DNA from: Mycobacterium bourgelatii
GTDB taxonomy: Bacteria; Actinomycetota; Actinomycetes; Mycobacteriales; Mycobacteriaceae
Reading direction: 5' to 3'
Assembly (NCBI RefSeq): GCF_010723575.1
Contig: NZ_BLKZ01000001.1
Coordinates: forward strand, 3,844,001-3,908,000
DNA: 64,000 nt
Position numbers and translations under genes: made by a program. The notes beneath the pieces are model-generated. The model was not told where the DNA came from. It did not search any database and saw nothing but the letters and a program-made list of their open reading frames with translations. Below, piece by piece: positions 19,261 through 28,279 of this stretch (its first letter is position 1; each line of letters begins with the position of its first letter).

Positions 19261-19283
19261 GGCCGGACCCCAGTGTCCGGGCC
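19261..19283. terminator. Candidate hairpin terminator between convergent genes
   Basis: GGCCGGAC (19261-19268) and GTCCGGGCC (19275-19283) form an 8-bp stem with one bulged G and a 6-nt loop. It sits in the ~210-bp gap between the metallophosphoesterase and the convergent ADP-ribosylglycohydrolase gene. There is no T-run, which is common in mycobacteria, so this is only positional support. Confidence 0.35.
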
Positions 19284-19352
19284 ATTCACGGTGCTGGCGT
19301 TGGGCTCCTCCCTGCCGGGTGTTGCCGGCCACTCACTAGTGAGAGTCGGTGC

Positions 19353-20816
19353 TCAGGAACTACCGCAGGGCCTCGGGTGCAACCGCCGGAGGGCTTCGCG
19401 CAACTCAGGATTCGGGTTAGCACCGGGTAGCACCGCCACCACGTCAGCCAACGCCTCGTCGATACAGATGCACCGTTTGCGGGCTCCGTACAACGTAGCG
19501 ATGGTGGGCGTGCGACTGTACGCCTGCACGCAGTGCACGAACACCGTCCGACCCTTGGCCCGCAACTGCTCGATTGCCCGCACGGTATCGAGCAGCACGA
19601 AATCGAGATGGTCGTTTTCGCCTACTGCGTCGATGAGGCGGACGTCGAGCTGTTCCACGCCTGCGGGCAGGTACTCATCTGCGACCCGGCACAGCGACAC
19701 GATCGCGTCGACTTCTTCGGGCAGGCTTCGCAATGCGGCGACGCCCCCAATCCACACCTTCTCGTCGTACGGATGGCGCACAGGCCGACGGGCTTCTGGA
19801 AACCCTGGGTAGGTGTAATCGAATGTGTCGGGCTGTCCTTTGTCTACGATGTTGTTTGCCAACTTGACTAGACCGCGCGTCCTCAATCCTGGCCAGCCGT
19901 GCAGCAGTAGCCGCCAACGCGAGGGAACCGCGGATGCACCGTACGCGGCGCCAAGCAACCCACCCGCAACGGCGGCGACGGTGTCGGTGTCATGACCACC
20001 GCGCACTGCTGCCTCCAAGGCCAGCCGCAGGCGATCGGCTCGGAACGCTTCGGAAGTGCAATCGTCAACCGGCATCGGTGTATTCACGATCGCCGACCAC
20101 GCACCCTGCAGCGCCGCGACCACCCAGCCGTTCTTGGCCGCGAAGTGCGACGGCGGCGACGCCTCGGCCTCGTCCAGGCGTGACTCCCACAGGTCGCGGC
20201 GCGCAGCGTCCAGCCGGTCCAGACCGATTCGTGCATCGATGTCACCGGAAATGACGGCGTGTCGCATCGCGCAACACCACAGCACGCAGGCGTCACCGGC
20301 ATCCGGGTCGTGGTGCGTGAGGTCGCTGACCGCGCGAGCCGCTTCGGCCAGGGCTTCTTCGTCCGCAAGGTAGGCGAGGGCCACCGGCGCTGTGCGCATC
20401 AGCGAACCGTTGCCGGCCGTGCGCCCGGTGCGCTTGTGCAAGGCCGCGGATTCTTCACGCGCGAATTTCGCAGAGATCCCCTGCCTTCCGAGCGCAGAGA
20501 GCACCGAAACGGTCTGATTACCAATGTCTTTCGGAGCTTGCGCCCACTCGTGCCAGCGCCGCACGATGTAGTCTTGGGCTTGCTCATCGCGCAGGTCCGC
20601 GCCAGTGGCGGCGATTTCTGCGATCGGGATCGCCATGGACGTGTCGTCGGTCCACTCGCCCCGCTCAAAGGCGCCCAGCCCGCCGCCGATCATCTCCACC
20701 GGCACGTCTTGGGCCAGCGTGGGCCCGAACTCGTATCCGGCCCCAAGGGCATCCCCGGCGGCCATGCCCAGCAGAGTGCCACAGGCACGGTCACGTTGTG
20801 CAGCAGTCAAAGTCAT
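19353..20816 (-). CDS. ADP-ribosylglycohydrolase fused to dual-specificity phosphatase
   Basis: 487 residues started at ATG 20816, directly preceded by AAGGAGGT; a longer frame to 20864 is not needed. Residues ~1-310 are an ADP-ribosylglycohydrolase (DraG/ARH type) with the dinuclear-metal motifs WTDDTSM (~55-61) and GGHDTDT (~272-278), expected to remove ADP-ribose from an acceptor. Residues ~350-480 look like a dual-specificity phosphatase with the P-loop HCVQAYSRT (~425), a Cys-x5-Arg site, and an Asp (DAVGEND) that could be the general acid. Both active sites look complete. It lies between a phosphoesterase and an ankyrin-like gene on the same strand as the latter, 94 bp downstream. The combination suggests reversal of ADP-ribosyl and phosphoryl marks; targets are unknown. 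Confidence 0.92.
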   Translation of the reverse strand: MTLTAAQRDRACGTLLGMAAGDALGAGYEFGPTLAQDVPVEMIGGGLGAFERGEWTDDTSMAIPIAEIAATGADLRDEQAQDYIVRRWHEWAQAPKDIGNQTVSVLSALGRQGISAKFAREESAALHKRTGRTAGNGSLMRTAPVALAYLADEEALAEAARAVSDLTHHDPDAGDACVLWCCAMRHAVISGDIDARIGLDRLDAARRDLWESRLDEAEASPPSHFAAKNGWVVAALQGAWSAIVNTPMPVDDCTSEAFRADRLRLALEAAVRGGHDTDTVAAVAGGLLGAAYGASAVPSRWRLLLHGWPGLRTRGLVKLANNIVDKGQPDTFDYTYPGFPEARRPVRHPYDEKVWIGGVAALRSLPEEVDAIVSLCRVADEYLPAGVEQLDVRLIDAVGENDHLDFVLLDTVRAIEQLRAKGRTVFVHCVQAYSRTPTIATLYGARKRCICIDEALADVVAVLPGANPNPELREALRRLHPRPCGSS

Positions 20817-20910
20817 GATTACCTCCTTAGAGCCGCGAGTCATCGCGGCGTTGAACTTGGTCAAGCCCGGACGTGCCGTCCGGTAAGTCGGGAACGCGGC
20901 TACCCGGCGC

Positions 20911-21600
20911 TCAGACGAACCCCTGATCGACCAGAACGGTCCCTTCCGGCGTCACAAGGTGGGCTTGGCCCGACCCCTCGACGAAGCCGCACCAGCTCTT
21001 GACCTCGAGACCGCCCCGTTGCAGCTCGATGTGGAACCCGTACTTGGCGGGCATAGGGAACCAGACTCGCTGACCGGGAAGCTCTTGGAGGATCTCGACA
21101 GGCGGGTACCGCAGCACCTTGCGCAAATCACCCTCGTACACGCGCCCCTGAATGCGCCCGTCGATAAGCTTGGCAAGCTGTGCGTCGAGCGCCCGGACCT
21201 GCTTATCGGTCAGCGACGACCGCGGCGGTTGCAGCAGGCCTCTCAAATTCGTCGTCCGGTTGCGCGCGACTGCCACATCGAAAGGCGTTCGCCCCTTCGC
21301 GTCTCGAAGGTACCGCAAGGCACCCCGCTCAAGGAGTTCCTCGACCACATCGGTGGGTGCGCCGTGCCATGCCGCTTGGTGCAGGACTGTGAACCAAGCC
21401 TGACCTCCCGGGCGCCACTGGTTGATGACCAACCAGCTCCACTCACTGTCGAGCACCTTCATCACCTCGGGCCAGTTGCCGACCTTCGCAGCGTCGGCCA
21501 GTCGATGGCCCGCCTTGACCAAGTCGTCGACCATGACGTTGGTGTCCAATACGCCCTGCCACACCCGTGCGCCCTGGATAATCTCGGAATAAGCGTCCAT
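20911..21600 (-). CDS. Ankyrin-repeat-like protein
   Basis: 229 residues started at ATG 21600 with AGGAGGG upstream; the longer frame to 21618 is less likely. Residues ~60-125 contain two ankyrin-like helix-turn-helix units (FTVLHQAAWHGAPTDVVEEL and GRTPFDVAVARNRTTNLRGL), a protein-interaction fold. The N-terminal 55 residues and the C-terminal half (which ends in a beta-rich GFHIEL...KSWCGF region) match nothing I recognise. It is likely co-transcribed with the ADP-ribosylglycohydrolase gene downstream and is divergent from the XRE regulator, with the palindrome at 21818 in the shared upstream region. Confidence 0.75.
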   Translation of the reverse strand: MDAYSEIIQGARVWQGVLDTNVMVDDLVKAGHRLADAAKVGNWPEVMKVLDSEWSWLVINQWRPGGQAWFTVLHQAAWHGAPTDVVEELLERGALRYLRDAKGRTPFDVAVARNRTTNLRGLLQPPRSSLTDKQVRALDAQLAKLIDGRIQGRVYEGDLRKVLRYPPVEILQELPGQRVWFPMPAKYGFHIELQRGGLEVKSWCGFVEGSGQAHLVTPEGTVLVDQGFV

Positions 21601-21817
21601 GGGGCCCTCCTTTCTCATGCCTCACCGCGGAGCCCTCTTGCCGACGTCGTCGAACGTCGGCCGCTTCGTTATCCGAGCCGCCCACGAGGGTTGGCGAACC
21701 GTCTAGTCGGGACTTTCCGACGGCGTCTTACGCAGCAGGGCCATTCTAGAGCGGAGCACTGACAAGCCAGTGTCAATGAAAAGGCGGCTTCTCCTGCAAC
21801 CACTTTCAATAACGATG

Positions 21818-21893
21818 CTGCACTAGTGCAGTGTTCCCTGTTGTCACACAGTACCTGGCTGGCGATGGTTTCTGCAACAGCACCCTGTATGCT
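21818..21893 (+). promoter_or_regulatory. Palindromic operator candidate and leaderless promoter of the XRE gene
   Basis: CTGCACTAGTGCAG at 21818-21831 is a perfect 14-bp palindrome. A -10-like TATGCT lies at 21888-21893, six bases before the ATG at 21900, the spacing expected when transcription begins at the start codon itself; no Shine-Dalgarno is visible. The -35 is not convincing. The site is between divergent genes and is a natural place for the XRE protein to bind, which is inference. Confidence 0.4.
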
Positions 21894-21899
21894 GTGTCC

Positions 21900-22787
21900 A
21901 TGCAGCACATGGGCGGGCGCTCTCATGAGGATGACCACCAGTTGGGCGGCACATTCGCCGAGCGGGCGAGAGCCGCCCGGCTAAGGGCCGATCTAACCCA
22001 GCAGCAGCTGTCGGACCGGCTCAGCGAGACGCGGGTCAAGCTCGACACATCGGCGATCACCCGAATCGAGGCCGGCCAGCGAGAGCCGAGACTCGGCGAA
22101 GCTCTCGCGATCGCGCAGGTGCTTGGATTCAGCCTGAACAACCTCGCGCCGCGGGCAAACCTTGACTTCTATATTGGCGACGTCAACAGGTTGATGAACG
22201 AGGCCCGCGCGGCCCTGGTCAGGATGATTCGCTCGGTCGACCCCGTGGCCGACTTCGTGCGCCGTAATCCTGACTGCCTAGGCGACCAACGCCTCGAGGA
22301 CCGATTCCGTGACATGATCGACCGGTTTCTCGACGACATATCGTTCGAGAACCAAGCCGTCACCCGGAATCGGTCCGACGAAAAGCTCAAGCGCCAACTG
22401 TTGCGCGCGGTCAGCGAAGACATCCTGGTCAAGGCCGACGACATACCTCCCGCGCACGAGCGATGGTTCAAGGACGACATCAGCGCGGCCGGTTCGACCA
22501 CAGGCGGATGGCTCCCGGTACAGCCGACCGTCCACCCTGATGAATGGCAACGACAGTTCAATCAGCTACGCACCTACGTCAACCAGCATGGCGACGCTCG
22601 AGTTCCGCGCACATACGTAACCCCGGATGGTAACGGACTCGGCGCATGGGTTGCCGAACAACGACAACTCTTCGCACGCGACCTGCTCGATCCGAAAAAG
22701 GCGGCCAAGTTGGAAAAGTTGCCGGGTTGGCGCTGGACTCGAAACACCCGGGCCAACACGAGAACCAGGACATCAGGATCTGGGTGA
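21900..22787 (+). CDS. XRE-family regulator fused to a helicase-associated domain
   Basis: 295 residues from ATG 21900 (ATG 21909 is an alternative). Residues ~20-85 form a clear XRE/Cro HTH (LTQQQLSDRLSETRVKLDTSAITRIEAGQR, shown here in two parts: LTQQQLSDRL and SAITRIEAGQREPRLGEAL). A helical middle region follows. Residues ~225-285 are a helicase-associated (HA) domain: WQRQFNQLRTYVNQHG, AWVAEQR and KLPGWRW. HA domains normally follow DNA helicases, and no helicase is present in this protein. The 3' 450 bases are repeated downstream at 24779-25242. It probably regulates itself and its neighbours; DNA binding through both ends is plausible. Confidence 0.82.
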   Translation: MQHMGGRSHEDDHQLGGTFAERARAARLRADLTQQQLSDRLSETRVKLDTSAITRIEAGQREPRLGEALAIAQVLGFSLNNLAPRANLDFYIGDVNRLMNEARAALVRMIRSVDPVADFVRRNPDCLGDQRLEDRFRDMIDRFLDDISFENQAVTRNRSDEKLKRQLLRAVSEDILVKADDIPPAHERWFKDDISAAGSTTGGWLPVQPTVHPDEWQRQFNQLRTYVNQHGDARVPRTYVTPDGNGLGAWVAEQRQLFARDLLDPKKAAKLEKLPGWRWTRNTRANTRTRTSGSG

Positions 22788-22794
22788 GGGCGCC
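22337..22794 (+). repeat. Direct repeat, copy 1 (3' part of the XRE-HA gene)
   Basis: About 458 bp, beginning near CATATCGTTC and ending near GACATCAGG plus a few bases. It is nearly identical, mostly with isolated substitutions, to 24779-25242. Between the two copies lie an IS-like remnant and the SIR2 gene, so a ~2-kb segment is bracketed by long direct repeats. Confidence 0.85.
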
Positions 22795-22871
22795 CGAACT
22801 GGCGGATGAACGACCTGGCCGAAACCATCATCGGTCTGTAGAAACCACAGCCATCCGCGAGAATTCGCCCT

Positions 22872-23090
22872 TTGGGCACGGCGAGCCAACGGCTCAGCGA
22901 CGTCGAACACTGGCTGCCCCAGTGGATTCATCGGTACAACGCTGAACGGTCATGCATCGCCCTAGTCGCAGCCCTGTACCGAATACGAAACCAACTGCAC
23001 GCTACAAACACAGCCGAACGTCCGGCCGTGCACCAGCGACCAGGTGCGCACCGAACCCGGACGGTTCACATCCGAAAGCTCTACGACTAA
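22872..23090 (+). pseudogene. Possible transposase C-terminal remnant
   Basis: A short frame carrying WLPQWIHRYNAERS, which resembles the C-terminal end of IS481/IS3-type integrase cores (usual form W...YN..RPHS.LG). The rest of the 22788-23227 gap shows no gene. No inverted repeats are visible, so the element has decayed. Confidence 0.35.
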
Positions 23091-23227
23091 CCTACATTCG
23101 GGTTGGGACACTCCCTGTCAGGCGTGATCAAATAGCTACCGAAAAAGCCAAACTGCGGTCCTTCGGACAGGACGCATCGAGCGGCAGAATCTTCACCCGG
23201 CCAGAACGAAGATGAGATAGTCGTCGC

Positions 23228-24766
23228 GTGGGACATCTGTTCGTTGCTCATGGCGATCTGACCAAGCTTGCCTGTGATGCGGTGCTCATACCCTGCGATG
23301 ACAAAGGGTGGGTCACTCCCTCGTGGCGCAGTCTGCTGCCGCCAGAACTGCCACGCGATAACAGAACTGGATGGCTCTTGTTGCCCAACAAACCCGATGC
23401 CGATGGCATTGTGCGACTGCCTCCACTCGACAAGCGAAGTGTCCAGGCGTTCGCGTCCATGGAATGGGTCGCGACCGATCCGGCTGATGTCGCCGAACGA
23501 CTCTTGCGTGCAGTCAGTTCGGTCTCCGGGGATCTTCCGGCCCTAGACGGGCGTGCGGTCCCACTTGTCGGAATACCGCTCGCGGGGACAGGTCACGGCG
23601 GTCTTGCGCACCGCCGCGGCGAGGTGATCGATAAGCTTCTAGAGAAGCACCGTGTCCAGGGCTCGTCACTGAAATGCGATGTCGCGCTGATTCTCTATGA
23701 AAGACGGGATTTCGTAGCTGTACAGGCACGGCGCCGCCCGGAGGACTGGCCGTGGAACGTGCTCAGAGAAGAGTTGCGGGATAAGGCGGACCATCTTGGC
23801 CGACTAGCCCGCACCGGCCAATTATCGCTATTCCTCGGGTCAGGCGTTTCGCGTCCTGTGGGGTTGCCAGATTGGAATGGACTCTTGGAATATCTGGCAA
23901 AGGCCACCAACATCGATCTGCCCTCCAATGTCACGCCAGAAACCGCTGCCAGCATTATCAAGTCCACACTGCCCGCAGCGACCTATCATCAAGAGTTGAA
24001 AAATGCCTTAGATTGTCATCGGCACGGCATCGGCCACGCATTACTGGCCAGCCTCCCCGTGACCCAAATGGTCACTACCAATTTCGACCCCTGTATGGAA
24101 CTCGCACTAGAAGGAGCGCTGGGTCCCGACGAATTCCGAGTGCTTATTCGGCAGGTGGCAGACAGTTCGAAACCGTGGCTGCTCAAATTGAACGGCGACA
24201 TCGGCGATCCCGCCTCGGTCGTCCTCACTACCGAGGATTTCCAACTACACGAGGAGGAAAACCGAGCCCTGCACGGTCTTGTCCAGGGTCTGCTGCTTAC
24301 GAGTCATCTGCTGTTCGTGGGTTTTTCGTTCACCGACGAGAGCGTCTTACGGCTCGCCGAGTTCGTCACACGAGTGCTACGCGCGGCGAGAAGTGCTTCC
24401 CCAAATAGCTATTCCAACACCGCGATTGCCTTGACACCCGACGACTTGAGGAAGATAAGTTATGACGATCTCGAGATTCTCCAAATGAGCGATTCCGCTA
24501 CCGATGTCCGTGAAGCAGCACGCCTACTCGAGATTTTCTTGGACAGACTTTGCTGGAAAGCCATCTCAGAGAATGATCGTGCCGCTGAATATCTCCTCGA
24601 CGACAGATATCTGAGCAGTCTGAGCGCCGAGGACCAACAACTTCGCGATGGACTTCTCCGACTCGTTGACGAAACTTCTTCGAACGTGAAGTCGAATAGC
24701 ACGGGGTGGAAACGCATTGAAGCTGTTCTGCGCGACCTTGGCTGGCGGCCGAGCACTTCCCAATAA
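23228..24766 (+). CDS. SIR2-domain protein with N-terminal macro-like domain; catalytic His replaced
   Basis: 512 residues from GTG 23228. Residues ~5-160 open with HGDLTKLACDAVLIPCDD, which resembles the start of macro domains (GDIT...DAIVNAA), and contain GIPLAGTGHGG. Residues ~195-390 are a SIR2_2-type domain: LFLGSGVSRPVGLPDW (~201), TTNFDPCMEL (~283), and KLNGDIGDPASVVLT (~320). In relatives this last segment reads K-H-G-D, and the His is the catalytic residue; here codon 322 is AAC, Asn. SIR2 domains in bacterial defence deplete NAD+; a macro-like domain would bind ADP-ribose-type ligands. The substitution may mean a ligand-sensing rather than NADase role. It sits between long direct repeats from the XRE-HA gene. 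Confidence 0.82.
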   Translation: MGHLFVAHGDLTKLACDAVLIPCDDKGWVTPSWRSLLPPELPRDNRTGWLLLPNKPDADGIVRLPPLDKRSVQAFASMEWVATDPADVAERLLRAVSSVSGDLPALDGRAVPLVGIPLAGTGHGGLAHRRGEVIDKLLEKHRVQGSSLKCDVALILYERRDFVAVQARRRPEDWPWNVLREELRDKADHLGRLARTGQLSLFLGSGVSRPVGLPDWNGLLEYLAKATNIDLPSNVTPETAASIIKSTLPAATYHQELKNALDCHRHGIGHALLASLPVTQMVTTNFDPCMELALEGALGPDEFRVLIRQVADSSKPWLLKLNGDIGDPASVVLTTEDFQLHEEENRALHGLVQGLLLTSHLLFVGFSFTDESVLRLAEFVTRVLRAARSASPNSYSNTAIALTPDDLRKISYDDLEILQMSDSATDVREAARLLEIFLDRLCWKAISENDRAAEYLLDDRYLSSLSAEDQQLRDGLLRLVDETSSNVKSNSTGWKRIEAVLRDLGWRPSTSQ

Positions 24767-24778
24767 AAGCACCAACGT

Positions 24779-25242
24779 ACGCCATATCGTTCTGAAACCC
24801 ACGCCGTCGCCCGGAAGCGGTCCGACGAAAAATTCGAAGCGCCAACTGTTGCGCGCGGTCAGCGAAGACATCCTGGTCAAGGCCGACGACATGCCACCCG
24901 CGCACGAGCGGTGGTTCAAGGACGACATCAGCGTGACAGGTCCGACCACAGGCGGATGGCTCCCGGTACAGCCGGCCGTCCACCCTGATGAGTGGCAACG
25001 ACAGTTCAATCAGCTACGCACCTACGTCAACCAGCATGGTGACGCTCGGGTTCCGCGCGCATACGTAACCCCGGATGGCGAAGGACTCGGCGCATGGGTG
25101 GCCGAACAACGACAACTCTTCGCACGCGACCTGCTCGATCCGAAAAAGGCGGCGAAGCTGGAAAAGTTGCCGGGTTGGCGCTGGACTCGAAACACTCGGG
25201 CCAACACGAGAACGAGGACATCAGGCCCTGCGTGAGGGTGCC
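24779..25242 (+). pseudogene. Direct repeat, copy 2: truncated duplicate of the XRE-HA gene
   Basis: A copy of 22337-22794 starting 13 bp after the SIR2 stop. It retains the HA-domain coding part in an open frame, but a one-base insertion near 24826 (AAAATTCGAAG against AAAGCTCAAG) and the loss of the whole 5' half, including the HTH, make it a non-functional gene fragment. It probably arose when the SIR2 segment was inserted or duplicated. Confidence 0.75.
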
Positions 25243-25254
25243 CGGGTGGTGGAG

Positions 25255-26974
25255 CTAGGCCCAGGCAATGTCCAACCGGCGAGCGAGATCCGGTCCCCCG
25301 ACCTTGCGGATGAACTCCGGATCACCGCACACCACGAGTTGATCGCGGGCACGGGAGAGGCCGACATAGAGCCTTTCGCGGGAGCGTTCGAACGCGGACA
25401 CTTCGTTCACTACGAGCACGACGGCGCGACGTTCAAGTCCTTTGAACCCGAGGACGTGTCCGTAAAAGACCTGCTCTGCGTCCCAGAAGCTGTCCCAGTA
25501 CGCGGCGTTGCCGGCAGCCTGACGTTCCTTCTGTTCGGGATGGCGACTGCCGGTGGTAAGTAGGGCGACGTCTTCGGGACGCCAACCCTGCTCGAGTAGC
25601 AACTCGACCTCGTCATCGCCGACATTCATCGCGTCTTGTTGGGAACACGCGACGAACTTGACGGCCGGCCCGTCTCCACCGAGAAAGCGCATCGGATGAT
25701 CGACCAAGGGCTGAAACGCCGTGGCGATCTGTCGGGTATTGCGCAGGTTGTGGTCGAGGAGCAGCGGCACAAGCGGCACCGGTGGCGAACCGAACCGGTT
25801 GAAGACACGCTGGCCTTCGTCGGAGAAGATGTAGAGACCGCCGATCTCCCCGTCCGCGAGGGCGGCCAGCAGCGGATTCCACCATGCATCGGCGAAATCC
25901 TGGGCTTCGTCGACCACTATCGAGTCGAACCCGTAGCCGGGCTCGAGGTGTGTTGCCAGATCGGTCATTTGACGCGGCAGGTCATGCTCCCAGAACCGCA
26001 CCGTCTCCTCCGTGCGTATCGATTCGTCCGGCCCTTCGGGGGCGCCCCACTGAATGCCGAGTGCGTGGAATTCGCCGACATAGGCAGGTTGCGGTGACAC
26101 GCTCCAAGTAGGACGCCAATCCGTGGGAGTAGCAGAGCAAGGCAACACGTTGTCCCTTTGCGGAGAGGCGGCGTGCCTGCTCCATCGCAAGAAACGTTTT
26201 GCCGCTGCCCGCTCCCCCGCGGATCTCGACGCGGTTCAGCAGTTGGATCGCGTCGAGGATGACGGCCTGGTGCTCGGTCAGCGCGTCCGCGGTGTCCTGA
26301 TGGGCGAGGGCGCGGGCGACAACGCTGCGCTGCGGTAAACCTCTGCCACTCAGGGCTTCTGTGAGTTGCTCGATGCCCAAGGCCGTCAGCAAGGGCCGGT
26401 CGAGTTCTTGGCGGATGAGGACGGATTTCAGCTTGTCGACGAGTTGCCTTAGGTCGGTGCGGTCGATGACCTTCCAGCGTGGACAGTCGGGCAACGCGAA
26501 GTCGTCGGCGATGTCGACATTCGGCAGCACAATCATGTGGTCCCAACGCAACCGGCCCTGCGTCCAGCGGTCATCGCTCTCAACGAATTCACGAAGCGCA
26601 TAGCAGGATTCGCGTGCCTGTCGGACAGGATCAATCTCGTGGTCGTGACCCCGACTCCCCTGCCGCCAGGTCTTGCCGTCGTGCCAGACCTCACCGCCCT
26701 TGACTTCCAGACACACAATGCCGGCGCCCTCCATTGCGACGACGAAGTCCACCTCGTGGTCTTTCAGGTGGTCCGTGACCCGCTGGCCTGGGATGATCAG
26801 ATCGTCCGGTTGGAGCTGCTCCTGAAGGGTTTGGTACACCTTGCGTTCGGCCTCGTTGGCAAGGCGAGGGGTTTCTCGCGAAGGGATCATGTTGCCGCCG
26901 CCCCAACTACCACTCGGCGGGGGCACGGGGGATTTCTGCGCCGCTTGTCCGGTCAGGTTCTCCGCTACTTTCAT
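25255..26974 (-). pseudogene. NERD-domain UvrD-like helicase, frameshifted
   Basis: Two overlapping minus-strand frames (26974-25982 and 26190-25255) read as one ~573-residue protein with a +1 shift near 26090-26105. The N-terminal part holds a NERD (nuclease-related) domain with EVDFVVAMEG and CLEVKGGEV, then Walker A GGAGSGKT. The second frame continues from PAYVGEFHALG with SIVVDEAQDFAD, DHNLRNTRQIA, LGFKGLERRAVVLVV and RLYVGLSRARDQLVV, the helicase motifs II-VI of UvrD/PcrA-type proteins. The lost continuity falls between motifs Ia and II, so neither half can be an active helicase. A sequencing error would give the same picture. Confidence 0.85.
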
Positions 26975-27290
26975 TCCACGATTGAACTACGCCGCGGTGA
27001 CAAATACGGGATTGCACCGTTCGTCGAGATTTCTTGTCGGTGGTCAGAACCGCTACGGCGTCGGCCACGGCACCAGCGCGCCCAAAGGCGGACTGGTTGT
27101 TACCGGATGCGTCAGAGATACGCTCTCCTAACGCCGACTGAGTAGCCGTCGTCGACGTCGAATCGAACGGATCAACTTAACTTCGAAGAGCTAACAGATC
27201 GATAAGTGTTGCCGCCGACCGTGGTACCGCGATGTCACATGCCTCTGCGATAGTGAGGCTGCAAACATCCCGTCGAGCCTAGAGGACAAC

Positions 27291-27884
27291 ATGCCGGCGG
27301 AAACCACCACGCCGCGCCTTACTGAAAAGTTCCGTGAAGCGCTGACATACGCCGCAGCGAAGCATCACCGCCAAACACGCAAGGGCGGCGACATTCCCTA
27401 CATCGGGCACTTGCTGTCCGTCGCGGGACTGGTGATCGAAGCTGACGGCACGGAGACACAAGCCATCGCCGCCCTGCTGCACGACGCGGCCGAAGACCAA
27501 GGCGGTAAGGAGACCCTGGACGAGATCCAATAGCTGTTCGGTGCGGACGTTCAACAAATCGTCAAGGAATGCGGCGACACGTTCGAAGACCCCAAACCTC
27601 CTTGGCACCAACGAAAAAAGAGCTATATCGACCACCTGAACGATGTCTCACCTGACACGATCCTGGTTTCGCTTGCCGACAAGGTGGATAACGCGCGAGC
27701 GATGCTGCGCGACTTCCGACAAACGGGGTCAGAGTTGTGGCAGCGCTTCAGCGTGAAGGATCCAGAGGATCACCTCTGGTACTACCGATCACTGCTGGCC
27801 GCTTACAAGCAGAGAACTGACAGCTGGCTCGTCGACGTACTGCGACGCAACATCGACGAGCTGGCGGAGTTGGTCAACGCTTAA
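27291..27884 (+). pseudogene. HD-domain phosphohydrolase with internal amber codon
   Basis: The ATG frame at 27291 encodes an HD domain like the hydrolase domain of RelA/SpoT-type and small alarmone hydrolases: PYIGHLLSVAG and AALLHDAAED. It hits TAG at 27531-27533 after 80 codons. The same frame continues without another stop to 27884 (LFGADVQQIV..., SLADKVDNARAMLRDF, WYYRSLLAAY), which is the expected C-terminal part, so the intact gene would have about 197 residues. A single CAG-to-TAG change explains it. The upstream 316-bp gap to the NERD gene holds no other feature I can support. Confidence 0.8.
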
Positions 27885-27934
27885 CGCCGGCCGCAGTATG
27901 CCCGCGCGGTTGACCGGTCAACTGTTCGTGCGGG

Positions 27935-28036
27935 TGAGGGGGACCCGTTCAATGGTCCAATCGCTATGCGGCTTTACGGTTGGTGGGTCGTGGTCGGCTG
28001 TAGGTCGAACTCGGCTGGGCCGAGCCCACGGTGGGC
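27935..28036 (-). mobile_element. Remnant of the right end of an IS3-family element
   Basis: TGAGGGGGACCCGTT from 27935, then TGGTCCAATCGCTATGCGG, match the right end of the IS at 4137-5384 in reverse orientation. The adjoining ~70 bp still encode, on the minus strand, the last residues of an OrfB (GLGPAEFDLQ-TTTHQP against GLTPAEFALQ-TTTHQP). The similarity fades after about 28036, so only ~100 bp of this related element remains. Confidence 0.8.
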
Positions 28037-28279
28037 ACCTTGCCACCCAACTGCAGTCGCGGTCGTGGCACGGAGCGGTTCAAAGCCAGCCCGATCCTGC
28101 GTAATCCTTTCCCGACAATGGGTTCTTGCCCCAGGCACCCGCGGATCCATTGCCGCCGACACGATTTCGACCACCGACTCGATGAGGCGACGCAATCTCA
28201 AGACCGCGCCGCCACCTGCGTCACGTTCAAATGCGAGGCACGGCATTTAAACTACTGAGCGTGTGTAGCGATAGTACAA

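Noticed and set aside
25255..26974. Reading the two NERD/helicase frames as two genes
   Set aside because: The parts carry successive motifs of one helicase and overlap only through a one-base shift, so a frameshifted single gene explains them better.
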